Source: Parapedobacter soli (GTDB taxonomy: Bacteria > Bacteroidota > Bacteroidia > Sphingobacteriales > Sphingobacteriaceae). Taken from it: a stretch of DNA of 64,000 bases. Positions 26,645 through 35,356 of this stretch are shown in pieces. The position numbers and the translations under genes are program-made. The stretch lies in contig NZ_JAMXAY010000014.1 in assembly GCF_025460835.1 (NCBI RefSeq), positions 28,421 to 92,420 of the forward strand. The letters run 5' to 3'. How positions within the stretch are numbered: position 1 is the first letter of the stretch; every line of letters begins with the position of its first letter. The notes under the pieces were generated by a model. It worked only from the letters and a program-made list of their open reading frames with translations, did not search any database and had not been told where the DNA came from.

Positions 26645-27384
26645 TTGATCAAGCCAAAACTATACTGGATAGTGATGGCCGCAACGGGGGCGAAGAAGTA
26701 CTCCCAACGATACCGTTTCACCTGGTCAGGAGCGCCGGTAAAAGAGTCGTCGGTGTAATTGTTGGTTTTCTGGTAAGTGTATGCAATATTGAAATTGGCC
26801 TCAGCCCCCACGGCGACCCGGGGAACCACGTATACTTTGGCTCCTACAAATGGTGAAAATAGCAGGGCGTTTTTTGTGTCTTCGGCAAAAACCGAAGTGT
26901 TGGCGAACCCCTGTGTGTTGAGTTGCTGGAACATGAAGCCCAAATCGCCGCCGAAGTAAGGCTGAACGCGCGAATAATTCACGCTTTTTTCGACACCCAG
27001 CTTTATAGCTGTGTTCCGGAGTTTGCCGCCAACGTCTGGCAGGCACCCCTCACACTCATCACTAAACACAATGTCATTACGGAAATGCGCGGCTTGTAAC
27101 CGATAACTGATCTGGTTGTCGTTGATTTTGAAGAGCAGACCATTGAAATAGGACGTGTGGTATTGTTTCCCTGAAGGCTGGTTGAGTAATTGCGGGAACT
27201 GCTCGTAGGCGTATGCGCGAACCGCAATAGTATACCAGAAGTCGGTATTGAAGTTGTGTGTATTGCTTTTTGGAATAATCGGATCCGGATAATCAACGGT
27301 ATCAATGTTTGTTACCTGTGCTGACAATTGCACGGCTCCGAAGCATAGGAGAATAACCAAAAGTAAATACCTCATTCGTCGCAT
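26638..27384 (-). CDS. Outer membrane beta-barrel protein
   Basis: 248 residues. A Sec signal peptide (LLLVILLCFGAVQLSAQ) ends in an SAQ cleavage site common in Bacteroidota. The mature part alternates aromatic and polar residues in beta-strand patterns (QPYFGGDLGFMFQQL, FVGAKVYVVPRVAVGAEANFNIAYTY) and ends on a strand, ITIQYSFGL, as eight-stranded OmpA/OmpX-like barrels do. No catalytic motif is seen. Probably a small porin-like or structural barrel. Convergent with priA, overlapping it by seven bases. Confidence 0.8.
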   Translation of the reverse strand: MRRMRYLLLVILLCFGAVQLSAQVTNIDTVDYPDPIIPKSNTHNFNTDFWYTIAVRAYAYEQFPQLLNQPSGKQYHTSYFNGLLFKINDNQISYRLQAAHFRNDIVFSDECEGCLPDVGGKLRNTAIKLGVEKSVNYSRVQPYFGGDLGFMFQQLNTQGFANTSVFAEDTKNALLFSPFVGAKVYVVPRVAVGAEANFNIAYTYQKTNNYTDDSFTGAPDQVKRYRWEYFFAPVAAITIQYSFGLINQ

Positions 27385-27457
27385 CGTTTATACCGTGCGA
27401 AAATAATAAATAAAATCGGGTATCGATTACTGCCTCGTTAATCTCGGGTAATCTGTG

Positions 27458-27465
27458 TATTTTTG
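27458..27465 (+). promoter_or_regulatory. -7 box of pcm
   Basis: TATTTTTG matches TAnnTTTG and ends eight bases before the pcm start codon, so the transcript would be nearly leaderless. No convincing -33 box was seen. Confidence 0.4.
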
Positions 27466-27473
27466 GGACCATA

Positions 27474-28130
27474 ATGGCATATAAGTTTATTGATAATTAC
27501 CGCGAACGTGGCGCACGCAAACAATTGGTAGAGCTGCTGAAGCGGCGTGGGATAGCAGATAAGCGGGTGCTGGCGGCTATTGGGAAAGTACCGCGGCACT
27601 ATTTTTTCGACGAGACATTTTGGAACCAGGCCTACCGCGATATCGCTTTCCCCATTGGTGATGGGCAGACCATTTCACAACCTTATACTGTAGCTTACCA
27701 AACAGAGCTGTTGCATATTGAACGGGGCGACCGCGTATTGGAGGTCGGTACCGGATCAGGTTACCAAACATGTATCCTGTTGGAACTGGGAGCCGAAGTC
27801 TACACCATTGAGCGTCAACCCAACCTATATAATCGTACCATACAAGTGTTGCCCTATATGGGCTATAAACCACACTTTTTCTTGGGTGATGGGTCGAAAG
27901 GAATACCCGACCATGCACCATACGACAAAATTCTGGTCACTGCCGGGGCTCCGTTTGTGCCCGATGTGATGCTGAAACAGCTCCGTATCGGGGGATTATT
28001 GGTTATTCCGGTAGGTAGCGAGAAGGAGCAGAAGATGATGACCATCCTGAGGGTGGGGGAACAAGAGTACGAGCGGATCGAGCTGGATACGTTCCGATTT
28101 GTTCCTTTAGTGGGCGATCGTGCATGGTAA
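27474..28130 (+). CDS. pcm: Protein-L-isoaspartate O-methyltransferase
   Basis: 218 residues. Methylates isoaspartyl residues in damaged proteins with S-adenosylmethionine, starting their repair. The SAM-binding motif VLEVGTGSGYQT (near residue 85) and the family signature around PRHYFFDETFW, with QAYRDIAFPIGDGQTISQPYTVA, are present. The C-terminal half is shorter in conserved motifs but ends RFVPLVGDRAW as in the family. Cytoplasmic. Seventeen bases separate it from the MutS-like ATPase gene on the same strand, so the two are probably co-transcribed. Confidence 0.95.
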   Translation: MAYKFIDNYRERGARKQLVELLKRRGIADKRVLAAIGKVPRHYFFDETFWNQAYRDIAFPIGDGQTISQPYTVAYQTELLHIERGDRVLEVGTGSGYQTCILLELGAEVYTIERQPNLYNRTIQVLPYMGYKPHFFLGDGSKGIPDHAPYDKILVTAGAPFVPDVMLKQLRIGGLLVIPVGSEKEQKMMTILRVGEQEYERIELDTFRFVPLVGDRAW

Positions 28131-28147
28131 TCGCCAAATTAAATTGA

Positions 28148-29947
28148 ATGGAAGACATATTTGATACTTACGGCAAAAATATAGCCGATGCCGATGGTCG
28201 CATAGCAAGCTTACGGAAATCGGTTAATGGCAATTCGCTCCTGCGGCTAGCCACTATCGTGGGTGGCGGTGCGGCACTATTTGCTGCAGTGCAGACGGAG
28301 AATGTGTCGTTAGTGATTGGCCTATTCCTGCTGATTATGGTCTGTTTCATGATGCTCGTGTGGCGACAAAGCAAGCTCGAGGCACAGAAAGCAGCGTGGG
28401 AAGATTTCCGTGAGGTAAACCGGAATGAAGTAGCTATGACTGAAGGCAGGCCTAACATGTATCCTAATGGTGCTGCTTATGCGGACCGCCGCCACCCCTA
28501 TAGCGGGGATTTGGATATTTTTGGTCCATCGTCCGTATTTGCACTTATCAACCGGTGCGCGACTTCCACAGCAAACCGATTGCTGGCGGGGTGGCTTGCT
28601 GCTCCGGCGAGCCGGGAAACTATATTGTTGCGGCAAGAGGCGGTACGCGAATTGGCACCAGATGCGGAGTGGTGCCAACAATTCCAGGCAGGGCTCATAT
28701 TCAACCTTACCCGAGATGCCGATTTTAAACAGCAGTTTGCCCATTTTTTGGAGGCTGGAGATACACTGGAGAGCAAGTTTCTAAGACGATACGTGAAAAT
28801 TGTTCCCTGGCTGATGGCTTTCGTTATCGTACTTGCCATTTTTTGGGCACCTGCAATACCACTGGCCGTTGTTTTGGCGCTTGCCCATCTGCTGGCTGCA
28901 GTGGCCTATGGTGGAAAGGTAGGGCGCATAGCAGGCCAGCTGGACCGGGTGGGGCGTATTTTGGGTGCTTTTGCCAAGTCGTTTGAAAAAATAGAAAACC
29001 GCCATTGGGAAAGTGAATGGGGGCAAAGTGTATTGCAGGGTACAGGTGGATCGGTTCCTGTTTCGGTGATTTTCCTTAAACTGGCGATACTGATTGATCG
29101 GCTGGATTACCGGTTGAATATGCTGGTTGGGGGTGTGCTCAACATGTTTGCGTTGTGGGATTTCAAACAGGTTTTTGCGGTTCTCGATTGGCGTAAGCAA
29201 TACGGTGGCCGGTTGCTTGCCGCGTTGGATGTCGTGGCCGAGGTTGAAGCAGTGGTAAGTTTAGCAACTTTATGCCGCAATCACCCGCAATGGGTTTTCC
29301 CCGAGGTGGTGGAGTCAGCGAAACCCTATGTCGCAGCTAAGGGTTTATCGCATCCGTTAATCCCATCACATGCAGCTGTGCCAAACGATTACGTGATGGA
29401 CGGCCACCGGGTTGCACTGATTACTGGTTCCAATATGGCCGGTAAAAGCACTTTTCTCCGCGTTATCGGTACCAATTCAGTGCTGGCGTTTTGCGGTGCA
29501 CCCGTTTGCGGCACATCCATGCAGCTATCGGTTTTCCATGCGGTAAGTTACATGCGCATTGCCGACTCGTTGAATGAGAGTACTTCTACCTTTAAAGCGG
29601 AGCTCAACCGGATTGAAGACGTATTACGGGCTGTACGTACCCGGCCACGCACCTTTTTTCTCATTGATGAAATGTTACGGGGCACCAATTCCAGGGACAA
29701 GTACCTTGGGTCGAAAGCGATTATCAAGCGGTTGATTGCCGATGGTGGCGTGGGTATGGTGGCCACACACGATCTCCAATTGGCTAAATTGGCAGAAGAA
29801 TATCCTGGTGTACTGGCCAACTTCCATTTTGATATCCAAGTGAAGGAGGGAGAGATGCTTTTCGATTACAAGCTTAAGCCTGGTGAGTGTACGATTTTCA
29901 ATGCATCGCTATTATTGAAGAATATAGGTATCGACGTAGCGGAATAG
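28148..29947 (+). CDS. MutS-related ATPase with two membrane regions
   Basis: 599 residues. The C-terminal third is a MutS domain V ATPase: Walker A ITGSNMAGKSTFLR near residue 428, Walker B FFLIDEMLRGTNS near 505, and ATHDLQLAKL. The N-terminal mismatch-recognition domain of true MutS is absent. Instead there is a hydrophobic pair near 35-75 and another hydrophobic region near 215-260, so the protein is probably tethered to the inner membrane. This architecture is common in Bacteroidota but has no proven role; it should not be called a mismatch repair MutS. Follows pcm by 17 bases and ends four bases before the convergent smpB. Confidence 0.88.
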   Translation: MEDIFDTYGKNIADADGRIASLRKSVNGNSLLRLATIVGGGAALFAAVQTENVSLVIGLFLLIMVCFMMLVWRQSKLEAQKAAWEDFREVNRNEVAMTEGRPNMYPNGAAYADRRHPYSGDLDIFGPSSVFALINRCATSTANRLLAGWLAAPASRETILLRQEAVRELAPDAEWCQQFQAGLIFNLTRDADFKQQFAHFLEAGDTLESKFLRRYVKIVPWLMAFVIVLAIFWAPAIPLAVVLALAHLLAAVAYGGKVGRIAGQLDRVGRILGAFAKSFEKIENRHWESEWGQSVLQGTGGSVPVSVIFLKLAILIDRLDYRLNMLVGGVLNMFALWDFKQVFAVLDWRKQYGGRLLAALDVVAEVEAVVSLATLCRNHPQWVFPEVVESAKPYVAAKGLSHPLIPSHAAVPNDYVMDGHRVALITGSNMAGKSTFLRVIGTNSVLAFCGAPVCGTSMQLSVFHAVSYMRIADSLNESTSTFKAELNRIEDVLRAVRTRPRTFFLIDEMLRGTNSRDKYLGSKAIIKRLIADGGVGMVATHDLQLAKLAEEYPGVLANFHFDIQVKEGEMLFDYKLKPGECTIFNASLLLKNIGIDVAE

Positions 29948-29951
29948 CGCT

Positions 29952-30407
29952 TCACCGTTTCATTACCCGTGCCAGCTCGCGCTTAGTGTCACGTTCTTTG
30001 ATCGTTTCCCGTTTATCGAAATCCTTTTTGCCCTGGGCCAATGCGATTTCCACTTTGGCGAATCCGCGGTTGCCGATAAATATACGCAGCGGGATGATGG
30101 TGAGACCGCGCTCGTCGATTTTTGATTTTAGCTTTTTGAGTTCTTTTTTGGTGAGCAGCAGCTGCCGGTCGCGCTTGGCTTCATGGTTGTAAAACGAACC
30201 GTGCGAATATTCTGCGATATGCATGTTGCGGATATATAAATCATTTTCGAAAAATGAGCAGAATGCGTCGTTGATATTGGCCTTTCCCTCCCGGATCGAT
30301 TTGATTTCTGTGCCAAGCAGGCGGATGCCAGCGATGTAAGTGTCGAGGATGTGGTATTCGAAATGTGCCCTTTTGTTTTTAATATGGATAGTTGAAGATA
30401 ATGCCAT
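29952..30407 (-). CDS. smpB: SsrA-binding protein SmpB
   Basis: 151 residues, the standard length. Binds tmRNA and brings it to stalled ribosomes for trans-translation. The OB-fold shows the family pattern: IHIKNKRAHFEYHILDTYIAGI, LLGTEIKSIREGKANINDAFC, and IPLRIFIGNRGFAKVEIALAQGKK. The C-terminal tail is basic (RETIKERDTKRELARVMKR) as needed to occupy the mRNA channel. No ssrA gene lies in this window. Convergent with the MutS-like gene, 35 bases downstream of the DtxR-type repressor gene. Confidence 0.97.
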   Translation of the reverse strand: MALSSTIHIKNKRAHFEYHILDTYIAGIRLLGTEIKSIREGKANINDAFCSFFENDLYIRNMHIAEYSHGSFYNHEAKRDRQLLLTKKELKKLKSKIDERGLTIIPLRIFIGNRGFAKVEIALAQGKKDFDKRETIKERDTKRELARVMKR

Positions 30408-30442
30408 TTTAGTTGTAAGTCTTTCGTCGATAGCTCACCGTC

Positions 30443-31105
30443 TTAATTCAGTTTGCAATAAATATTTTGTGCTACCTTATCGGATATGTTGATTTTCGTC
30501 CTATCGATCTCTATGGCGATCGAGTGGTCGAATTCATACCGTTGCAGCACGGTTATCTCGCTGTGGATACCGATGCCGATCTGGCTTACGTATTGGAGAA
30601 ACGACGGGCTGTTATCTCTGACAGCGATGATGGTGTAGGTGTTGCCGCTGTCAGCTTCGGCCAGCGTAAGCCGTGCTTCATGTACATAATTGCCATCAGC
30701 CTTGGGTATGGCGTCGCCGTGTGGGTCGAATTGCGGGAATCCCAGAAAGCGGTCGAGCCGTTCCACCAGTTTGTCGGATTTGATATGCTCCAATTGCTCG
30801 GCGATATCATGCACTTCATCCCAACTGAAGCCCAGCTTGTCAAACAGAAACGTTTCCCACAGCCGATGGCGCCGGATAATGGCCACTGCCAGGTCGCGCC
30901 CCGTATCGGTGAGGGTGATTTTGCCATATTTTTCGTAGTTGACCAACTGCTTTTCACGCAACTTCTTTAACATATCGGTTGCCGTGGCGGGGCGGACATT
31001 GAGCTTGCCGGCCAACTGATTTGTGCCTGCTTCGCCAACACCGTCGTGTTCGGCCGTGATGCGGAGCAGCGCCTTTAAATAGTTTTCCTCGGTATCCGAT
31101 AGCAT
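30443..31105 (-). CDS. Metal-dependent transcriptional repressor, DtxR/MntR family
   Basis: 220 residues. An N-terminal winged helix (MLSDTEENYLKALLRI, LNVRPATATDMLKKL) is followed by the metal-binding and dimerisation domain (HRLWETFLFDKLGFSWDEVHDIAEQLEHIKSDKL, LGFPQFDPHGDAIP) and an SH3-like C-terminal domain from about 145. In this family an Fe(II)- or Mn(II)-bound dimer represses metal uptake genes. CAAAGGTA at 31111-31118 is a matching -7 box, giving an almost leaderless transcript. It is divergent from the amidoligase gene across a short gap, so it could regulate that cluster. smpB follows 35 bases downstream. Confidence 0.93.
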   Translation of the reverse strand: MLSDTEENYLKALLRITAEHDGVGEAGTNQLAGKLNVRPATATDMLKKLREKQLVNYEKYGKITLTDTGRDLAVAIIRRHRLWETFLFDKLGFSWDEVHDIAEQLEHIKSDKLVERLDRFLGFPQFDPHGDAIPKADGNYVHEARLTLAEADSGNTYTIIAVRDNSPSFLQYVSQIGIGIHSEITVLQRYEFDHSIAIEIDRTKINISDKVAQNIYCKLN

Positions 31106-31110
31106 AACGG

Positions 31111-31146
31111 CAAAGGTAGGGAAATTGTTATGAAAAAATATTTTTG
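31111..31146. promoter_or_regulatory. Divergent promoter region between the DtxR-type gene and the GCS2 ligase gene
   Basis: CAAAGGTA (31111-31118, minus-strand TACCTTTG) serves the repressor gene. TATTTTTG (31139-31146, plus strand) serves the ligase gene. The two -7 boxes are 20 bases apart. Any metal-repressor site here would affect both. I could not identify a clear DtxR palindrome. Confidence 0.45.
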
Positions 31147-31192
31147 GTTTTGCTCAGAAAAAACCGATATCTTACAGGGAAATTTACACATT

Positions 31193-32290
31193 ATGGATCC
31201 TCATCGCTTTACTATCGGCATAGAAGAAGAATATATGGTGATGGATCCCATTAGCCGTGAACTCAAATCGCACGATCAGAAAATTGTGGAACTATCGCAG
31301 AAGATCCTGAAAGACAGGGTGAAGGCCGAAATGCACCAGGCGGTAGTAGAGGTGGGTACGGATATTTGCAGCAATATTGAAGAGGCGCGCGAAGAGGTAC
31401 AGTTTCTGCGTGCCACCGTAGCAGCGATTGCGGGCGACCTGGACCTGATTGTGGGGGCTTCTGGTACCCATCCGTTTTCAGAGTGGCAGCGGCAGCTGAT
31501 CACCGATACGCCGCATTATTTCGAAATCATCAATGAGATGCAGGATGCTGCTCGCTCCAACCTTATTTTCGGGTTGCATGTGCACGTGGGTATGGAGAAC
31601 CGGCAGATGGCGATACATATTGCCAACTCCGCGCGGTATTTTCTACCCCATATTTTTGCGTTATCCACCAACTCACCCTTCTGGGAGGGTAGAAATACCG
31701 GCTTTAAGTCTTTCCGTACGAAGGTGTTCGATAAATTCCCGCGAACGGGCATTCCGGATTATTTCGAGTCTATCGAGGAATACGACAGCTACATCAATCT
31801 ACTCATCAAAACCAATTGCATTGACAATGCGAAAAAAGTATGGTGGGATCTCCGCGTACACCCATTTTACAACACGATCGAGTTCCGTATCTGCGATGTG
31901 TCACTAACCATACAGGAAACCATGGCACTGGCTGCCCTCTTCCAAGCCGTTTGCGTGAAGCTGCATAAACTGCGTTCGCGGAACATGAGTTACATGATTT
32001 ATAAGCGACCGTTGATAAACGAAAACAAATGGCGGGCTTCCCGTTATGGGTTGGATGGACAGCTGATTGATTTTGGCAAGGAAATGGAAGTCAATACCCG
32101 AGTGTTAATTTACGAGTTGCTTGATTTCGTGGACGATGTGGTGGATACCCTGGGAAGTAGGGAGGCAATCAACTTTGTGCCCCGAATTTTGGAAATCGGC
32201 ACGGGTGCGGACCGCCAGTTGGCCGTTTATGAAGACGCCGGAAACTTGATAGCTGTGGTTGATTTTGTTTGTGATCAATTCCTAGCCTAG
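31193..32290 (+). CDS. GCS2 carboxylate-amine ligase (YbdK family)
   Basis: 365 residues from the ATG at 31193; the frame is open from 31130, but the -7 box TATTTTTG lies inside that extension and family members start close to FTIGIEEEY. It has the glutamate-cysteine ligase type 2 fold: IGIEEEYMVMD (metal-binding glutamates), HQAVVEVGTDIC, GLHVHVGM (histidine motif) and FRICDVSL. YbdK-type enzymes join a carboxylate to an amine with ATP; YbdK itself has weak gamma-glutamylcysteine ligase activity. It probably makes an amide or peptide bond together with the next two genes. The substrate is unknown. Confidence 0.9.
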   Translation: MDPHRFTIGIEEEYMVMDPISRELKSHDQKIVELSQKILKDRVKAEMHQAVVEVGTDICSNIEEAREEVQFLRATVAAIAGDLDLIVGASGTHPFSEWQRQLITDTPHYFEIINEMQDAARSNLIFGLHVHVGMENRQMAIHIANSARYFLPHIFALSTNSPFWEGRNTGFKSFRTKVFDKFPRTGIPDYFESIEEYDSYINLLIKTNCIDNAKKVWWDLRVHPFYNTIEFRICDVSLTIQETMALAALFQAVCVKLHKLRSRNMSYMIYKRPLINENKWRASRYGLDGQLIDFGKEMEVNTRVLIYELLDFVDDVVDTLGSREAINFVPRILEIGTGADRQLAVYEDAGNLIAVVDFVCDQFLA

Positions 32291-32323
32291 CTTTTTATTC
32301 CCTCATTTTTATTCTGTTATTAT

Positions 32324-32331
32324 TACCTTTG
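32324..32331 (+). promoter_or_regulatory. -7 box of the glutamine amidotransferase gene
   Basis: TACCTTTG matches TAnnTTTG exactly and would start transcription near 32338. That lies after the first in-frame ATG (32336) and about 20 bases before the ATG at 32357. It supports the shorter protein and shows the last two genes of the ligase cluster can be transcribed apart from the first. Confidence 0.5.
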
Positions 32332-32356
32332 CCCGATGGACCGACCGGGACGTAAT

Positions 32357-33187
32357 ATGCGGATAGCATTACTTGACTTCAATAAAGGGTATCCCAACCA
32401 AGGGATAGACAACATACACGATATCCTGCAGCGCTACGCTGCTGAAAAGGGGCTGGAGCTTTATCTCGATGTATTCGATGTACGCCAGCGCCATGAAATA
32501 CCTGATTTGTCGTATGACGTGTATATCTCGAGCGGTGGCCCGGGCTCACCGCTCGAAGAATCTGCAACCGTTTGGGAAAGCCGTTATTTTAAGTTGATCG
32601 GCGACTTGATATCCCATAACAACGTTGCGTTGCCCACCGAACGTAAATTTTCGTTCTTCATCTGCCATGCATTCCAGTTGGCATGCAAATATTTCAAAGT
32701 AGGTGCCCTGTGCCGGCGCAAATCCACTGCATTCGGAGTGTTTCCTGTCCACAAAACATTGGCAGGTAAATCCGAGCGGATATTTATGGGGCTACCGGAT
32801 CCGTTTTATGCAATTGACAGCCGGGAGTGGCAGGTAGTGATGGTTGATAAGACGCGATTGCGTGCATCGGGGATGGAGATTATCGCTATCGAGAAAGAAC
32901 GCCCGCATGTACCGCTCGAACGGGCCGTAATGGCAATCCGTTTCTCACCGGAGATGATCGGCACGCAATTCCACCCCGAGGCTGATGCTTGCCGGATGCA
33001 TGACCATTTGTTGGTGCCGGAGCAGAAGCAACGAGTTATCGATCAGCACGGTATAGCCAAGTATGAAGATATGGTCCAGTGCCTGGCCGATCCCATGAAA
33101 ATCAGACTTACCCAAATGTCGGTGTTGCCCGAATTTCTGGAAGTTGCGCGGCAGGCCCGTATGCAGCGGCAGGAAGCTGTTGTCTGA
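32357..33187 (+). CDS. Class I glutamine amidotransferase-like protein
   Basis: 276 residues from the ATG at 32357 (an ATG at 32336 would add seven). A type 1 GATase domain with a complete triad: Cys103 in FFICHAFQLAC, and His206 with Glu208 in GTQFHPEAD. The oxyanion segment SSGGPGSP precedes it at about 59. The protein has a C-terminal extension of about 60 residues after the domain. It should release ammonia from glutamine, or hydrolyse a gamma-glutamyl amide, for a partner enzyme. It follows the GCS2 ligase by 66 bases and precedes the ATP-grasp gene by 16. The acceptor of the nitrogen is not known. Confidence 0.86.
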   Translation: MRIALLDFNKGYPNQGIDNIHDILQRYAAEKGLELYLDVFDVRQRHEIPDLSYDVYISSGGPGSPLEESATVWESRYFKLIGDLISHNNVALPTERKFSFFICHAFQLACKYFKVGALCRRKSTAFGVFPVHKTLAGKSERIFMGLPDPFYAIDSREWQVVMVDKTRLRASGMEIIAIEKERPHVPLERAVMAIRFSPEMIGTQFHPEADACRMHDHLLVPEQKQRVIDQHGIAKYEDMVQCLADPMKIRLTQMSVLPEFLEVARQARMQRQEAVV

Positions 33188-33203
33188 TTAATCGCCTCCC
33201 GCC

Positions 33204-34397
33204 ATGATTCCTTTTTTCCGTAATGCGTTTAATGCCGGGTTTTCTAAAAAGAGGTACCAGCGGCTGCTTGCGCTATTGGATGGGCCTTATCCAGGGGCAC
33301 TCGGCTTCCGCATAGCGGAAACCCCGGTGTTTGTGCCTGGTGAGCTTGCCGAAAAATTGGTTCGTGCATGTGAAGGGATTGTAGATACATTGGTGCGACC
33401 CGGTTTCTCTCACCGCAGTGAAGGCGCTATTCCACCGCGCTTCCGTGTACCGGGTAGCGAAGGTCACAGTGACGTGCTGTGTCTCGATTTTGCCATCTGT
33501 CTCGACGATGCCGGGCGCCTTATGCCGCAATTGATCGAACTTCAGGGATTCCCTACCATACTCTTCTTCCAGGCGGCTTTGGCGCGTGCCTATAGGCAGT
33601 GTTATGATATTCCCTCCGGCTTCGATAACTATTTCAACGGATATACCGAAGAACGCTATGTTCAGCTGTTGAAACGGCTGCTGCTAGGGGGGCACCCACC
33701 TGGAAATGTCGTTTTGTTGGAAGTGAAACCCCATGAGCAGAAAACCAGGATGGATTTTTACCTTACCGAGGAAGCCACGGGGATACGGCCGGTATGTATT
33801 TCGGAGCTTTTCAGGGAGGGCGATACGTTTCATTATTTCCGGGATGGGCGCAAAATACCAATAAAGCGTATTTATAACCGCGTTATTGCAGACGATTTTG
33901 AAGCTCAGAAAGGACAGTTATCCCGTTATGCCGATATCACGGCAACGTCGGATGTGGAATGGGTTCCGCATCCCAACTGGTTTTACCGCATCAGTAAGCA
34001 TACCCTGCCAAGCCTTGATTCGCCTTATGTGCCCGAAACCCACTTTCTAGGTGAGGTAGGTGTACTCCCCCACGACTTGGAAAACTATGTGTTGAAACCG
34101 TTGTATTCCTTTGCGGGCCAAGGCGTGATTGTGGATGTGATGGAAGCTGATATTGCCGCTATCCGCAACCCTATGCAGTGGATTTTGCAGCGTAAGGTAA
34201 GCTATGCGCCGGCGGTTGACACACCGACGGGTGGGGCATTTTGTGAGGTACGGATGATTTACTGTTGGGAACGGGAGGCTGAGCGCCCGGTACTGGTCAA
34301 TAACCTAGTGCGGTTGAGTAAAGGGAAACAGATCGGTGCCCGCTATAACACGGATATGGATTGGGTAGGGGTGGGGATTGGTTTTTTTGAGCAATAA
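33204..34397 (+). CDS. ATP-grasp superfamily ligase-like protein
   Basis: 397 residues. No strongly characterised relative recognised. ATP-grasp features are concentrated in the C-terminal half: ENYVLKPLYSFAGQGV (nucleotide-binding lysine and glycine loop, about residue 295-312), FCEVRMIYCW, and LVNNLVRLSKG (Asn and Arg for Mg-ATP, about 372-382). The N-terminal half (LIELQGFPTILFFQAALARAY) may bind the substrate. The order resembles the circularly permuted ATP-grasp proteins that make amide bonds. Cytoplasmic. Together with the GCS2 ligase and the GATase it forms a two-ligase, one-amidotransferase cluster. A terminator follows at once. Confidence 0.75.
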   Translation: MIPFFRNAFNAGFSKKRYQRLLALLDGPYPGALGFRIAETPVFVPGELAEKLVRACEGIVDTLVRPGFSHRSEGAIPPRFRVPGSEGHSDVLCLDFAICLDDAGRLMPQLIELQGFPTILFFQAALARAYRQCYDIPSGFDNYFNGYTEERYVQLLKRLLLGGHPPGNVVLLEVKPHEQKTRMDFYLTEEATGIRPVCISELFREGDTFHYFRDGRKIPIKRIYNRVIADDFEAQKGQLSRYADITATSDVEWVPHPNWFYRISKHTLPSLDSPYVPETHFLGEVGVLPHDLENYVLKPLYSFAGQGVIVDVMEADIAAIRNPMQWILQRKVSYAPAVDTPTGGAFCEVRMIYCWEREAERPVLVNNLVRLSKGKQIGARYNTDMDWVGVGIGFFEQ

Positions 34398-34428
34398 AAA
34401 AGTGCCGGGAGTTTATCACCTCCGGCAC
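34396..34428 (-). terminator. Intrinsic terminator of sucD (also faces the ligase cluster)
   Basis: Arms GTGCCGG at 34402-34408 and CCGGCAC at 34422-34428 form a seven-pair stem, extended after one mismatch. On the minus strand the stem is followed by TTTTTT (34396-34401), so it is best placed to end the sucD transcript. It also lies directly after the stop codon of the convergent ATP-grasp gene, where it can slow that transcript. Confidence 0.85.
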
Positions 34429-34458
34429 CTGTTTATCTTGTAGGGTATCTCGCGCGTG

Positions 34459-35337
34459 TCAGGCGCTCACACCCAACTCTTCAGCCATTGCCTTGCCGAT
34501 TTCCGCGGGGGATTCAACCACGCGTATACCGCACTCGCGCATGATTTTCATCTTAGCGGCGGCGGTATCTTCCGCCCCCCCTACGATTGCACCTGCGTGC
34601 CCCATGCGGCGCCCCGGGGGCGCTGTTTGGCCCGCGATGAATCCGACGACCGGTTTGGTACCGTTTTCTTTGATCCAACGTGCCGCTTCGGCTTCCATAC
34701 CTCCGCCTATTTCACCAATTACAATGATACCCTCGGTTTCGGGGTCGTTCATCAGCAGCTCCACGGCCTCCTTAGTAGTGGTGCCGATGATCGGGTCGCC
34801 TCCGATACCGATTGCTGTGGTAATGCCTAAGCCGGCTTTAACGGTCTGGTATACAGCTTCATAAGTAAGCGTACCCGATTTAGATACGACACCCACGGAT
34901 CCTTTTTTGAAGATGAAGCCGGGCATGATGCCGATTTTCGCTTCGTCAGCCGTGATGATACCGGGGCAGTTCGGACCAATAAGTCTCGAATTTTTATCAC
35001 TCAGGTATGACTTTACCTGGATCATATCCTTGGTGGGTATACCTTCGGTAATGCACACGATAACACCGATGCCAGCAGCCGCAGCTTCCATGATTGCATC
35101 GGCGGCGAATGCCGGGGGCACGAAAATAATCGATACGTTCGCACCGGTTTTTTCAACGGCCTCTTCGATTGTGTTGAATACTGGCCGCTCAAGGTGTGTC
35201 TGCCCACCTTTGCCGGGGGTTACACCTCCAACTACATTTGTGCCGTACTCAATCATTTGCGATGCATGGTAAGTACCTTCGTTACCGGTGAAACCCTGTA
35301 CGATTACTTTGGAACCCTTATTTACTAATACACTCAT
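34459..35337 (-). CDS. sucD: Succinyl-CoA synthetase alpha subunit
   Basis: 292 residues, full length. With SucC it interconverts succinyl-CoA and succinate in the citric acid cycle, with substrate-level phosphorylation. The CoA-binding Rossmann domain ([18 protein letters not shown]), the LIGPNCPGI segment and the phosphorylated histidine (His247 in RRMGHAGAI) are all present. sucC is not adjacent, so the beta subunit must be encoded elsewhere. A -7 box CAAACTTA precedes it on this strand and a terminator follows. Confidence 0.98.
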   Translation of the reverse strand: MSVLVNKGSKVIVQGFTGNEGTYHASQMIEYGTNVVGGVTPGKGGQTHLERPVFNTIEEAVEKTGANVSIIFVPPAFAADAIMEAAAAGIGVIVCITEGIPTKDMIQVKSYLSDKNSRLIGPNCPGIITADEAKIGIMPGFIFKKGSVGVVSKSGTLTYEAVYQTVKAGLGITTAIGIGGDPIIGTTTKEAVELLMNDPETEGIIVIGEIGGGMEAEAARWIKENGTKPVVGFIAGQTAPPGRRMGHAGAIVGGAEDTAAAKMKIMRECGIRVVESPAEIGKAMAEELGVSA

Positions 35338-35356
35338 TGTTCTGGTTTTTGCACCG

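Noticed and set aside
28148..29947. Calling the MutS-like gene mutS or mutS2
   Set aside because: It lacks the mismatch-binding domain and the Smr domain, and has membrane regions.
34459..35337. sucD without sucC as a broken operon
   Set aside because: sucD has its own promoter and terminator and is intact; sucC at a separate locus is normal in Bacteroidota, so no defect is implied.
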